DNA of 64,000 nucleotides, taken from contig CAZHIC010000002.1 in NCBI GenBank assembly GCA_964532405.1, positions 1 through 64,000 on the forward strand, read 5' to 3'. The notes under the pieces are model-generated. The model did not search any database and had not been told where the DNA came from. It saw only the letters and a program-made list of their open reading frames with translations. Shown here piece after piece: positions 48,738 to 58,107 of the stretch (the first letter of the stretch is position 1; each line of letters starts with the position of its first letter). Position numbers and translations under genes: made by a program. The DNA comes from PALSA-1006 sp964532405. Lineage in GTDB: Bacteria; Pseudomonadota; Gammaproteobacteria; Burkholderiales; Gallionellaceae.

Positions 48738-50306
48738 TTAATTTTCTACTGCCATTTCTATGGCCACCGCAGCCACACGCCCAGAAGAGAGTCCGTCAAC
48801 TTTATACGCCCATTTTTGCAGGAAGGATAATCGTGCGGGCTCAAACGCTGCCATCACCTTATCGATGGAACCATCCACAATGCTGCGCAAACTGCTCAAA
48901 ACCTCTTCCTCAGAGCGCGGTACCAAAACAGCATCGCTTTTTACAAACATGTCGCTCCAAATCCAGCCAGAGAAAGCAGGGCAAATAGTCAACTTATTGG
49001 CTATTATGGCATCCACCGTTGCAGTCGAGCCGAAGCCTAAGAATACATCACACGCTTTTGTTAATTCACGAATATCATCCGTAGGATCAACCAATACAAT
49101 ATTGCGCCCTATTCCGATCAATTGTTTCGTTTCTTGCATATTTTCCAAAGGGTGCGGCTTGACGACTAGGCACACCCCCTCCACCTCTCCGGCAGATTTA
49201 AATACTGCCTTCTTCATTGATACCAACAAATCTGGAGCCGACAACGAGTTATATTCTTTTTGCTGATAGGTTGAAGCACAAAGCACCATAGTATGCCCAG
49301 CTGGAATTCCTAGGCGTGCGCGCGTTTTAGCCACTTCATTAGCATCCACATTTACCAAGCTGTCATGCCGTGGCGAACCTGTGATACTAATCTGCTGCGC
49401 TTGCACACCGTGCTCCAGCAAAGCTTGGCGGGTCGTTTCTCCCCAAGCAGCAACATGATCCGCCAACAGGAATTGCCACTCAACCCCCTCTGCTCCATTG
49501 GGACCAAATTGGATTTCAAGCGAAGAAATGTTTAGTTGACGTCCGACCAAGGAGTAAATACGTGCACGAGCATCAGCGACATCAGCTGAAATTATTAATG
49601 CCGGATGATGGCGTTTTAAAATATGGTGAGCTATGGCAACTTGTGGCACTAACAACGGCAAATGAAAATTAAAAAGCCAATTAAAGGCGTTCTGCATTTG
49701 CGGCCAAAGTGATTCACCCTCTGCCTGAATAAGCTGGGGAAATGCTTCCATTGCACGTAATTCAACAATCGCCGCCAGCAACTGCCTGTTTAATGCGCGC
49801 GCCTCGTTTTCAACCTCGGCATTCCAGTAACCCCAAATAGATTGTGACCGAACCAAATGCATCGAAATCGGAGCATTGCGCAAATGCAACTCATCATGGA
49901 GAACGACGCTTTCCCGCCCCTTGTTCTGAGCCAAACATTCAGCAACCGGCCGCAGGACATCTCGATACATATAACCACTGAATCCCATAAATAGAAATGC
50001 CTCGCTCTGAGGCCACCTTGCGGCATCACGGCCACGCATGTTTGGCACGCGCTTGATCCGATTTAGCACCCTACGTTTAGCCAAACTAACATGAGGCCTA
50101 ACCCGCTGCGCTAAGGTTGGTGGCTTTTGACCAGATAGGGCAACAGGCACGTAATAGAGCGCCATCACAGGCGCCATCACATCCCATAGCGAAAGCCCAT
50201 CAAAGGTGAGCTGCTCTGCCAATGATTTCCCATTTGGAAGCCGGGACTGCCCCCAGCTTTTAACTATTCCAGTCGAGCGCTCCAACCGTTCAACAACATC
50301 GCTCAT
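48738..50306 (-). CDS. Surface-carbohydrate biosynthesis protein, putative GT-B glycosyltransferase
   Basis: A 522-residue soluble protein resembling capsule/surface-carbohydrate biosynthesis proteins with a UDP-GlcNAc-epimerase-like (GT-B) fold. Recognisable parts are VQAQQISITGSPRHDSLV, VLCASTYQQKEYNSL, VVKPHPLENMQETK and TKACDVFLGFGSTATVDAI. Reading VKPHP and the GSTA-type donor loop suggests a glycosyl- or glycerophospho-transferase. There is no signal peptide. Eight bases separate it from the upstream cupin gene, so they are probably co-translated. Confidence 0.7.
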   Translation of the reverse strand: MSDVVERLERSTGIVKSWGQSRLPNGKSLAEQLTFDGLSLWDVMAPVMALYYVPVALSGQKPPTLAQRVRPHVSLAKRRVLNRIKRVPNMRGRDAARWPQSEAFLFMGFSGYMYRDVLRPVAECLAQNKGRESVVLHDELHLRNAPISMHLVRSQSIWGYWNAEVENEARALNRQLLAAIVELRAMEAFPQLIQAEGESLWPQMQNAFNWLFNFHLPLLVPQVAIAHHILKRHHPALIISADVADARARIYSLVGRQLNISSLEIQFGPNGAEGVEWQFLLADHVAAWGETTRQALLEHGVQAQQISITGSPRHDSLVNVDANEVAKTRARLGIPAGHTMVLCASTYQQKEYNSLSAPDLLVSMKKAVFKSAGEVEGVCLVVKPHPLENMQETKQLIGIGRNIVLVDPTDDIRELTKACDVFLGFGSTATVDAIIANKLTICPAFSGWIWSDMFVKSDAVLVPRSEEEVLSSLRSIVDGSIDKVMAAFEPARLSFLQKWAYKVDGLSSGRVAAVAIEMAVEN

Positions 50307-50313
50307 TTATATT

Positions 50314-50709
50314 TTAAGCCGCTGAAGCAGCACCCTGCAAATGCAAAGGAGTTACACGGAAAGTATCGTCTTCATAGTTCTTACCACCGCGAGGACCGCG
50401 AGTAATAATTAACAGCACCGAATCTTCTACCGCATGCAGCGCATGCCGCTCCAATACAGGAGATTCCAGCAAGTCACCCGCAACCAGCGTCTGCGACTCC
50501 AACAGACCATCTGGCATTTGAGTGTATGCCAACATGTGCCCGGACAAAACATAGGAATACTGAATTGACTCTTTATGGTAATGGTTAGCGCGAATTGCCC
50601 CCTTATTGCAGGTAATAATGGTCACACTATCTACTGGGGTGTGCTGAAGAATATCGGTGATGGCGCCGCGAGCATCTTCAAAAGCAGGGGCTATTTTTTT
50701 TACTATCAT
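50314..50709 (-). CDS. WxcM-like cupin protein
   Basis: A 131-residue single-domain cupin. The metal-site strand AIRANHYHKESIQYSYVLSG near residue 39 and the second motif GDLLESPVLERHALHAVEDS near residue 87 are typical of WxcM/FdtA-like sugar-isomerase cupins and related sugar-modifying proteins. GGAG lies eight bases before the ATG. With the adjacent C-methyltransferase, Gfo/Idh and FAD enzymes it suggests an unusual sugar. Isomerase, epimerase or binding roles are all possible. Confidence 0.78.
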   Translation of the reverse strand: MIVKKIAPAFEDARGAITDILQHTPVDSVTIITCNKGAIRANHYHKESIQYSYVLSGHMLAYTQMPDGLLESQTLVAGDLLESPVLERHALHAVEDSVLLIITRGPRGGKNYEDDTFRVTPLHLQGAASAA

Positions 50710-50753
50710 GAGACTGACTCCATAAGTTTAATCAAAAATATTAAAATGCGTTT

Positions 50754-51983
50754 TTACACAATCCGGGGCTCTGGTATCGGGATAATAAACTTACCCCCCT
50801 TTTCCCGATATTCCTTCAGGTTTTCAATGATTTCATCGGCAAAATTCCAAGCCAAAAGAAGAGCATAATCAGGCTGCTGCTCTATCAACGCCGAATCAGG
50901 CAATATTGGTATATGCGTTCCCGGCGTATACAGACCAATTTTCAAACGTGATTTCTCAGTCATAAAATCAAGCAATTCCGGCCCTATATGGCAGTAATTG
51001 AGCAGCGTCATGCCTTTGGCGGGAGCACTCACACCAACTAACGAAGCGCCGTCCGCTTTCAATGAACTCAACATGGCGATAAGTTTCGTGCGATGCAAAG
51101 CGACATCTTTGCTAAATTGACTTAGTCGATCGAAATCAAAAATATGATTACCTTCTTCGGTCGCGATCATATCGGTCAACGCCTTATTGATCGGATATAC
51201 ACCGGTTCGAGAAACATAGATTCGAATAGAGCCGCCATGGATTCCGATCTCTTCCACGTCTACCGCCTCAAAACCGAAGCGGTTAAAAAGCTTATTCAAT
51301 GGACGAACCGATATATACAAAAGATGCTCGTGATAAATGGTGTCGTATTCAAGATTCTTGAGCAATTTCAAGAAATGCGGCGCTTCAATAATAAATACCC
51401 CTTTATCATCAAGCAGGGTATTGATCGCCTTCATGAAATCGTCTAAGTCATCAATATGCGCAAATACATTAGTGGTAGTAACGACCGATGCTTTGCCGTG
51501 GCTTGCAACAACTTGAGATGCCAGCTTGGGGCTAATAAAATCATTTATGGTTTCAATTCCCCGGCCTATTGCTGTCGCGGAAATATTGGCAGACGGTTCA
51601 ATCCCCAAAATACGACAACCTTTTGCCTTAAAGCCATCCAGTAATACCCCAACATTACTGCCGATATCAATTGCTAAATTCTCGGAGCCCAGATTAAATC
51701 TTTTCACTACCGATGCAGCGAAATCAAAAAAATGAGTACGCCCTGCACGCGTGGTTGAGGACTCGTATGGGTAATCGTGTTGGTACAAAATATCCGGCGG
51801 TACCGTATAACCAAGCTGTGACATGCCGCAATCGTTGCACAGGTAAACTTCCAATGGATAATGGGTTTCCGGCTGCTGCAACCCTTGCTCACGGATAAAG
51901 GAATCCGCCGCCGGCGTAAACCCAAGATCCAAGTAGGGCTGCAAATCACTTCCTTTGCAAATACGACAATGTTTCAAAATCAT
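50754..51983 (-). CDS. Sugar C-methyltransferase (NovU/TylC3-type)
   Basis: A 409-residue SAM enzyme with the three-part layout of C-methyltransferases for nucleotide-linked sugars. An N-terminal zinc module uses CRICKGSD and YLCNDCGMSQLG (four cysteines). The SAM domain has LAIDIGSNVGVLLDGFKAKG and GIEPSANIS, and VTTTNVFAHIDDLDDFMKAI follows. A C-terminal domain (VGVSAPAKGMTLLNYCHIG) resembles the base-providing domain of TylC3/NovU. It would make a 3- or 5-C-methyl branched sugar. Confidence 0.88.
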   Translation of the reverse strand: MILKHCRICKGSDLQPYLDLGFTPAADSFIREQGLQQPETHYPLEVYLCNDCGMSQLGYTVPPDILYQHDYPYESSTTRAGRTHFFDFAASVVKRFNLGSENLAIDIGSNVGVLLDGFKAKGCRILGIEPSANISATAIGRGIETINDFISPKLASQVVASHGKASVVTTTNVFAHIDDLDDFMKAINTLLDDKGVFIIEAPHFLKLLKNLEYDTIYHEHLLYISVRPLNKLFNRFGFEAVDVEEIGIHGGSIRIYVSRTGVYPINKALTDMIATEEGNHIFDFDRLSQFSKDVALHRTKLIAMLSSLKADGASLVGVSAPAKGMTLLNYCHIGPELLDFMTEKSRLKIGLYTPGTHIPILPDSALIEQQPDYALLLAWNFADEIIENLKEYREKGGKFIIPIPEPRIV

Positions 51984-52025
51984 CTATTGATTCCTTATCG
52001 GTAATTATGTTAAATCCTACAAACA

Positions 52026-53000
52026 CTAACTAATTGCATATAACTCTTCGACAATTCTAACATTTTCCGCAGCAGAAATATCCTGAAAAGCTGCAAGCTC
52101 TGGCTGAGCAATCGCTTTGGCGAAATTCCGAAGTTGCTCAGCATAGATAGTTGATACGTCGACCAACTCTTCTTTTACCGGCTCACCACGGTCATGCGCA
52201 TATAGTTTCACAGCAACTTTGCCCCAACTGGCTGCAAAGTTATCAATAACAATCTCTCCCTCCGTACCGGAAATTTTTAGCAAAGACTTATATGGCGCAT
52301 GAGAATTCACATCAACCAAGCAGTTGACTGCACCAGCGGCAAAGCGGCACGTGGCCTTACGCTCGACACCATCTTCGTGAGAGTGACTATCTATGCTGGC
52401 GGTCAATACGCTAATCGGCTCAGCAGTGAAAAGGCGGATAACATCAATGCAATGTATACCGGCATCCATTAGCGCCCCGCCTCCAGTACGATCTGCACGA
52501 AAAGCCCATGGCCGACTAATCTCTGGCAACTCGTAATGAAAAATCGCGTTAATCGACAGCAGCTCACCAACGAGTCCATTTTGAAACCACTGGTGTGCGA
52601 GCTGCAAAGCAGGAGAATATCGCAGCATATGACCAACCCTTAGCTGCAAATTAAGATCTCGTGCAGCTCTGATCATAGATTGGCAATCCACACTATTTGT
52701 TGCCATGGGTTTTTCACATAGAACATGAAGGCTCGCCGCTAAACACTGCAAAGACTGCTGCGCATGGAGAAAATTGGGACTGGCAATATGAATTGCACCG
52801 ACAGGATTTGTTGCGAGAAAAGCCTCCAATGACGTAAATCGACGCACGCCGACTGGCAAATCCTGAGCCTTTCCCGAGCGATCCACCACCGCCACAAGCT
52901 CAACCTCAGGACATTGAGCAATTGCAGGCAAGATACGCCGAGTCGCAAAACGGCCTAATCCACAAATTGCCAACGGCAACTTCCCATTAAGATCATTCAA
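52026..53000 (-). CDS. Gfo/Idh/MocA-family oxidoreductase
   Basis: A 324-residue NAD(P)-dependent sugar oxidoreductase. LAICGLGRFATRRILPAIAQ is the dinucleotide loop, HVLCEKPMATNSVDC contains the catalytic EKP, and RTGGGALMDAGIHCIDVIR is the family GGG-x3-D-x-G-x-H-x2-D motif, all intact. Relatives oxidise or reduce the 3-position of nucleotide sugars such as those feeding a C-methyltransferase. It lies between the FAD enzyme and the C-methyltransferase. Confidence 0.9.
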   Translation of the reverse strand: MNDLNGKLPLAICGLGRFATRRILPAIAQCPEVELVAVVDRSGKAQDLPVGVRRFTSLEAFLATNPVGAIHIASPNFLHAQQSLQCLAASLHVLCEKPMATNSVDCQSMIRAARDLNLQLRVGHMLRYSPALQLAHQWFQNGLVGELLSINAIFHYELPEISRPWAFRADRTGGGALMDAGIHCIDVIRLFTAEPISVLTASIDSHSHEDGVERKATCRFAAGAVNCLVDVNSHAPYKSLLKISGTEGEIVIDNFAASWGKVAVKLYAHDRGEPVKEELVDVSTIYAEQLRNFAKAIAQPELAAFQDISAAENVRIVEELYAIS

Positions 53001-53037
53001 TTGGCACTCTCCATCTAAAAGTCATCATCTCAATCGC

Positions 53038-54159
53038 TCACAGATTAAACTTGGCTTTTAGCTGTTGCCCTACGTCATCGGCTACCCACATGCAATGATC
53101 AATCTTGCCGGCGAAGACCGTAAAATAGCCATCGTTATCGTAACCGGTAACAATCGAAGGCCGAGCATCCGAATCTTCCTTTCGCGCCAGAACCATTCTT
53201 GGCCCTTCCAGAAACCCGACCACTGTTGAACGCTCAAGCGCGGGCACAAATTCTTTGCATAGCGCAATCATCTTCTCAAAATATCGAACTTTATCAACGC
53301 TAGCAAATGGGCCAGTTTCAGGCATCAGCCAAGACGGATCCATCTGACTCGAAATGCCCTTTGCCGCAAGCGTATGCTCCACGTTGTACAGCAAAAAGTT
53401 TTCCGACTTTCCGTGCGGCAATACCGTCATGAATGGGCCATCCATAATGGTTATCCCAACTTTGGGCATATCCAGTTTAATAATTGGCACTGCGGTATAT
53501 TCAAACAGCCGTTCCGTCACTGCATGACCGAGTTGCTCGGTTAAGCGATTTATATCGCCATAAGAGGCATTCACTACTACATCGGCGAATACCGGCGCAT
53601 GATTTTGAAAATCTATTTGGTAATGCTCGCCAACCTTTGCGATCTTTACGGCTCGCTCGCCCAATACGACATTGATTTGCTCGCGACGAAGATGCTGCCA
53701 AATCAAATCGCGCAGCATCCCGCAATCGTAAACGACCTCTTCGCACAGAATTCCCGTGTCTGCATTTTGCACGACCACAGGAAAGTCTTTAGGTGAGATT
53801 GTTTTATATGACGCCCCAAGCAACTCACAAAATTTTAAAAAATCACTTGTTGATGTTAGCGAACCCTTATTTGCAATGAAATACGCATTCAAAAACCCCT
53901 CTTGAATGCATCCAGCATATTTCTGCTTAAAGGCAGCAAAACCCCGAATGGATTGTTTGCCGGTTTCTAAATCGCGCGGGTAATGGAAACCAAGATGAAG
54001 ACGATTCTGATTATTGGCGGAGGCACCGGAAAGGATATCGTTTTTAGCTTCATAAACTTCGACCGAAAGCCCATACGATTTTGCTTTAAGTGCAATTTCT
54101 GCACCAAAAATGCCGCAGCCAATTACTGCCACGTTAACTGTTTTGAGATTTTTCTTCAT
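53038..54159 (-). CDS. FAD-dependent oxidoreductase (DAO family)
   Basis: A protein of about 373 residues of the D-amino-acid-oxidase type. VAVIGCGIFGAEIALKAKSYG is the FAD loop, VEVYEAKNDILSGASANNQN follows, and a C-terminal GYDNDGYFTVFAGKIDHC closes the fold. I chose ATG 54159 (MKKNLKTVNV); ATGs at 54174 and 54171 are alternatives. The reading frame beyond that runs into the inserted IS. The IS end is 49-64 bases upstream, so the native promoter region was disrupted. The substrate is unknown. Confidence 0.83.
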   Translation of the reverse strand: MKKNLKTVNVAVIGCGIFGAEIALKAKSYGLSVEVYEAKNDILSGASANNQNRLHLGFHYPRDLETGKQSIRGFAAFKQKYAGCIQEGFLNAYFIANKGSLTSTSDFLKFCELLGASYKTISPKDFPVVVQNADTGILCEEVVYDCGMLRDLIWQHLRREQINVVLGERAVKIAKVGEHYQIDFQNHAPVFADVVVNASYGDINRLTEQLGHAVTERLFEYTAVPIIKLDMPKVGITIMDGPFMTVLPHGKSENFLLYNVEHTLAAKGISSQMDPSWLMPETGPFASVDKVRYFEKMIALCKEFVPALERSTVVGFLEGPRMVLARKEDSDARPSIVTGYDNDGYFTVFAGKIDHCMWVADDVGQQLKAKFNL

Positions 54160-54213
54160 AACAACACTCATCATTTTTTGTTCGCAATACCTTACGATCA
54201 GATGTCCGCTTCT

Positions 54214-54222
54214 AAGTGAACA
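54214..54222. repeat. Target-site duplication of the IS, left copy
   Basis: The nine bases AAGTGAACA immediately precede the IS left inverted repeat and recur exactly at 55548-55556 after the right repeat. Confidence 0.92.
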
Positions 54223-55547
54223 CAGTAGTGTCCGGTTTAATTCAGTAGTGCCGACGGCAACGTCAATACTGACAATGGTTTCAAGCGATTCATGGGTGTC
54301 CACGATTTGAATTTCAGATTGCGCATTTGCGATCATTCCGGGTTTATAGAATCTGGGGTGAAGCATGAACATTGGCAAGACGCTGTTTGCGCAGGTCATG
54401 GAGTATGTGCCGTGGAAGACATTCGGACGCATCATCGAACGACATCGCGGCGATGCTGGAGTGCGCACCTTGGATTGCGCCGACTTGTTTCGCTTGATGG
54501 CATTCTCGCAATTGACGTGGCGCGAATCGTTGCGCGACATCGAATCGTGTTTGGCAGCCAATCAAGGCAAGCTGTTCCATATGGGTTTCAGCGGCGCTCC
54601 CGCGAGATCGACGCTTGCCGATGCATTGAACCAACGGGATTGGCATATCTATCACGAATTGGCGATGCGCTTGATTCTGCGCGCCCGCGCGCTCTACGCC
54701 AAAGATGCGCCGATACCGGAACTCGATGCAACGGTTTACGCTTTGGATTCGACCACCATCGATCTGTGCTTGAGCCTGTTCGACTGGGCGCCGTTTCGCC
54801 GCACCAAGGCGGCGGTGAAGATGCACACGCTGCTGGACTTGCGCGGCGCAATCCCAGCTTTCATTCACATCAGCGATGGCAAGATGGGCGACGTCAAAGT
54901 GCTCGACATCTTGCCCATCGAGGCAGGTGCGTTCTATGTGATGGATCGGGGTTACGTGGACTTCGACAGGCTCTACAAGATACATCAGGCGGGCGCGTTC
55001 TTTGTGACCCGCGCCAAACGCGGCATGGACGCCAGGCGCGTGTACTCGACCAAGACAGACCGAAGCACTGGGGTGATCTGCGATCAGTTGATTCGCCTCA
55101 ACGGGTTTTACGTCTCTCGCGACTATCCCGAACATTTGCGGCGTATCCGATTCAAAGATCCCGACACGGGCAAGACGCTGGCGTTTCTGGCCAACAATAC
55201 GACGTTGCCGCCGTTGACTATTGCGGCTTTGTACAAGAGTCGCTGGCAAGTGGCGTTGTTCTTCAAGTGGATCAAGCAGCATCTGCGCATCAAGCGTTTT
55301 TTGGGCACCAACGAGAATGCGGTGAAGACGCAAATCTGGTGCGCCGTGTCCACTTACGTGCTTATCGCTATTATCAAAAAGGAGCTTCAACTTGATTCCT
55401 CGCTCTACACAATGTTACAGATATTGTCGGTCTCGATTTTCGAGAAAAACCTTATTTCATGCGCCTTGCAGCCGGGCAGCTCCAGAGCCATTGATCCACT
55501 ACCCAATAACCAAATGATTCTGTTTGATTTTTAACCGGACACTACTG
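54223..55547 (+). mobile_element. IS4-family insertion sequence, complete
   Basis: A 1325-base element. Terminal inverted repeats are CAGTAGTGTCCGGTT at 54223-54237 and its exact complement at 55533-55547 (15 bases). The flanking 9-base direct repeat AAGTGAACA (54214-54222 and 55548-55556) fits IS4-family insertion and indicates a fairly recent event. One full-length transposase gene lies inside on the + strand. The stop codon of that gene overlaps the right inverted repeat. It lies between two genes of the minus-strand polysaccharide run. Confidence 0.95.
54365..55534 (+). CDS. IS4-family transposase with a mutated catalytic glutamate
   Basis: A 389-residue DDE transposase with an N-terminal DUF4372-like region (FAQVMEYVPWKTFGRIIERH) and the IS4 core. 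The first catalytic Asp is in VYALDSTTIDLCL near residue 138 and the second in FYVMDRGYVDFDR near 198. The IS4 signature Y-x2-R-x3-E-x6-K is present as Y290, R293, then A297 and K304: in YKSRWQVALFFKWIKQHLRI the glutamate is alanine (codon GCG at 55253-55255). The protein is otherwise full length, so it is probably catalytically inactive by a point change. Confidence 0.93.
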   Translation: MNIGKTLFAQVMEYVPWKTFGRIIERHRGDAGVRTLDCADLFRLMAFSQLTWRESLRDIESCLAANQGKLFHMGFSGAPARSTLADALNQRDWHIYHELAMRLILRARALYAKDAPIPELDATVYALDSTTIDLCLSLFDWAPFRRTKAAVKMHTLLDLRGAIPAFIHISDGKMGDVKVLDILPIEAGAFYVMDRGYVDFDRLYKIHQAGAFFVTRAKRGMDARRVYSTKTDRSTGVICDQLIRLNGFYVSRDYPEHLRRIRFKDPDTGKTLAFLANNTTLPPLTIAALYKSRWQVALFFKWIKQHLRIKRFLGTNENAVKTQIWCAVSTYVLIAIIKKELQLDSSLYTMLQILSVSIFEKNLISCALQPGSSRAIDPLPNNQMILFDF

Positions 55548-55662
55548 AAGTGAACAATATATTTAAAATTACCATTCTGCGAATTAACGAATTTTACCGC
55601 ATACTAAACACCCGCGATCCAATTTCCCTTTTTTTCTCACAGCATGAGTGACTCATGCCGAT

Positions 55663-57591
55663 TTATTCTAACTTCTCGTTTATTTCCCAAACCTGGTCAT
55701 CACCTGCATTCACCTTAAAATGTATGAAGTTAGGATATTTATTAAAATTATTGATAAAAGCTAGATCTGTATTCTTAATGAGAATGTAGCGAATTTTATG
55801 TTTATTAATTATGGCTAATAAATCGTCGTAAGGCTTATCGAACGAAAGTAGCGAATCATTCTCTTGCTCGCTTAACTTAAAGTCAGCCAATGTTTGATAG
55901 CGCCATTTTTCTGTCGCAATAGGATCCAAGTTTGTTAGGCTTGCAATAGGAGTAGCCATTGGGGTACTAGCCGCAATTTTTCCCTGACCTAAAGTTCGTA
56001 ATGTTGCAAAAGGTTCTGAAAACGGGCTGCTGTTGGTACTGTAATATCCACCTTGGTTTTGGTAGACCCCCATTAAAAACGATGCGTTCTTGCCGAAGTA
56101 AACCAAAGAACATAGCACCACCGCAATTATTATATTTCTTGCCAATGCTGGGTGTTTTTCACTTTTCAGCTGAATAATGGCCAAAACCGAATAAATAGTA
56201 AATACACTTAATGCAGGCCACATCAGTTCAAACGCGCGATATAACGGTATGGACGTCCCAAATATTTTTACCAATGGTACAACTATTAGTGGATTGAAAA
56301 TAACCAGAAACATCGCCACCAAAAATCCAACAAAAATTACCAATAATTCTTTTGCATTTTCTTTGCCTTTTAAATGTAGGTACCAAAACAACACGATAGT
56401 GATAACATCGAAATAGCCTCTGCTATTTACATATACCTTGGGATCGTACATATAAATGTACTCTGATATGTAAAGTAAATTTCCCCCACTACCCCGCCAT
56501 AGGGCTATAGGTTCTATTAAATTTGGATCAAAGCTAAAAGTGTTTTTACAGATATAGAATCCCAATGCGGATAAAAATCCGATGACCCCGACCCAAAGGA
56601 CTACTTTGTAATTAATTGGATATTTGATACCAAATTTTCCCCGAAAAATATTCCAAAAAATCACAATCCCAGAAATTATTATCGGTGCCCAGAAAAGCCA
56701 GTTAGGGTGGAATCTGGTTAGCGCAAACAAACATACAACCGTCAGCGCGAGAAATACATTATTTCTGTGCAATATGTATCTAACAAATGCGGCTAACATA
56801 ATCGGGAACAGAACATAGTTGACGATTGCCTGAGGGAAAATTATCCAATGGCTATTTAGATTGAAAGTTGTATATCCGTTATCTTTAATCCAAATAATTA
56901 AAGAGACCACGGTAAAACTTAATGAACCAATTTTTGAAATTAAGACATTCCCAGAAATCGCTTTGAACAAAGTATAAATTGCCAAAACAGAAAGGAAATA
57001 AATGATGCCGGTTATAGTTGCGTATGCGATAGCCGAATCAATATTCGACAACTTGATTATCATTGCTAACGACAAATACCATGGATTGCATCCATATGTA
57101 TTCAGCATTGGCACATCACTTCCAAGAACATGATCACAGCTGAAGATAGTCTCAAACGTTGCCAAATTTCTGAGCGCGGCCAAGTGAGTCAAAGCATCAC
57201 TATTACCTGTCTGAAACTGTGAGGTGTAACCGATCAATATCGACTGAATTACTATAGTGGCAGTATAAAAATTAAAATATTCGCTCCGCCCTTGCTGGAA
57301 TGATATTTTAGGAAAAGTTAATTTGAATTTATATAAATTTAGAATAGTCAGGCCGACTGTAACCAATAAAGACAGATAAATTGGTGTTTCTACATTTAGC
57401 CTTAAACCGTATGAAGCCCAAGTGATCGGAATCCAAAAGGCCATTCCTGACACCAAACCAAAGGAAACTTTTTCATATGCGTCTAGTTCCGTAAGCCTCG
57501 CCCTCAATAGAAATATTAATAGCAAACCCGGCAATAATACTAATGAAAATAATGCTGCAATTATTTTTATATTTGTAAATAAATATTCCAT
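55663..57591 (-). CDS. Polytopic membrane protein, GT-C-like
   Basis: A 642-residue protein with roughly a dozen hydrophobic segments and a soluble C-terminal part of about 110 residues. Residues about 130-155 contain SDALTHLAALRNLATFETIF, whose D-x3-H-x4-R pattern resembles the first-loop motif of GT-C glycosyltransferases and related DUF6541-like membrane proteins. No family is certain. It is the last gene before the IS and follows a small flippase-like gene, which fits a transferase that uses a lipid-linked sugar in the periplasm. Composition is AT-rich. Confidence 0.65.
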   Translation of the reverse strand: MEYLFTNIKIIAALFSLVLLPGLLLIFLLRARLTELDAYEKVSFGLVSGMAFWIPITWASYGLRLNVETPIYLSLLVTVGLTILNLYKFKLTFPKISFQQGRSEYFNFYTATIVIQSILIGYTSQFQTGNSDALTHLAALRNLATFETIFSCDHVLGSDVPMLNTYGCNPWYLSLAMIIKLSNIDSAIAYATITGIIYFLSVLAIYTLFKAISGNVLISKIGSLSFTVVSLIIWIKDNGYTTFNLNSHWIIFPQAIVNYVLFPIMLAAFVRYILHRNNVFLALTVVCLFALTRFHPNWLFWAPIIISGIVIFWNIFRGKFGIKYPINYKVVLWVGVIGFLSALGFYICKNTFSFDPNLIEPIALWRGSGGNLLYISEYIYMYDPKVYVNSRGYFDVITIVLFWYLHLKGKENAKELLVIFVGFLVAMFLVIFNPLIVVPLVKIFGTSIPLYRAFELMWPALSVFTIYSVLAIIQLKSEKHPALARNIIIAVVLCSLVYFGKNASFLMGVYQNQGGYYSTNSSPFSEPFATLRTLGQGKIAASTPMATPIASLTNLDPIATEKWRYQTLADFKLSEQENDSLLSFDKPYDDLLAIINKHKIRYILIKNTDLAFINNFNKYPNFIHFKVNAGDDQVWEINEKLE

Positions 57592-57762
57592 CTATCGTCC
57601 TTGTCAACAAATCCTACCACTCACTGCTTGGATATTTTCAGGCACTACAGTGACCGTGTGGTAATTCGGGGCCTTAATGAAAACATCCTCAATTACCCCA
57701 GAGATAGGCCAAAGCTGTTGACCTCGTCTAGCTCCGCCTCTATCAGATGTTTAGTTTTATAT

Positions 57763-58104
57763 CTAAGCTCTCACCGTTACCACAATGCCGATCATAATTA
57801 ACGCCACGCCCACAAAATATTGATGCTGAAAACGTTCCCCAAAGACCAAGTGACTTCCAATGGGCACCAAAATAAATGCCAGCGCCATCAAAGGGTAAAC
57901 ACGCCCAAGCTCGGTTTTTTGCAGTACCCAAACCCAGGCTATAGAGGTAATTGCGTAAAGCAGCATTGCCAAAACAAGTGTCGCAACAACTTTGAATGCA
58001 AAGAAGCTGCCGGTTTGCGCCAGCGAAGTTGCGCTCAACTTGAACAAAATTTGACCTATCGCCATACCTAGTACGCACAAAATCGCAATAATTTGCACTA
58101 ACAT
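57763..58104 (-). CDS. Small four-helix EamA/SMR-like flippase
   Basis: A 113-residue protein with four hydrophobic segments in the EmrE/ArnE-ArnF style: MLVQIIAILCVLGMAIGQILF at the start, then YAITSIAWVWVLQKTELGRVYPL in the third helix region with the conserved KTELGxVYPL-type turn, and VGVALIMIGIVVTVRA at the end. Such small proteins flip undecaprenyl-phosphate sugars (ArnE/F) or export drugs. Its position between methyltransferase genes and the GT-C-like gene favours the flippase role. Confidence 0.78.
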   Translation of the reverse strand: MLVQIIAILCVLGMAIGQILFKLSATSLAQTGSFFAFKVVATLVLAMLLYAITSIAWVWVLQKTELGRVYPLMALAFILVPIGSHLVFGERFQHQYFVGVALIMIGIVVTVRA

Positions 58105-58107
58105 AAT

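Noticed and set aside
54344..55390. A 348-codon minus-strand open frame in the IS
   Set aside because: Antisense shadow of the IS4 transposase.
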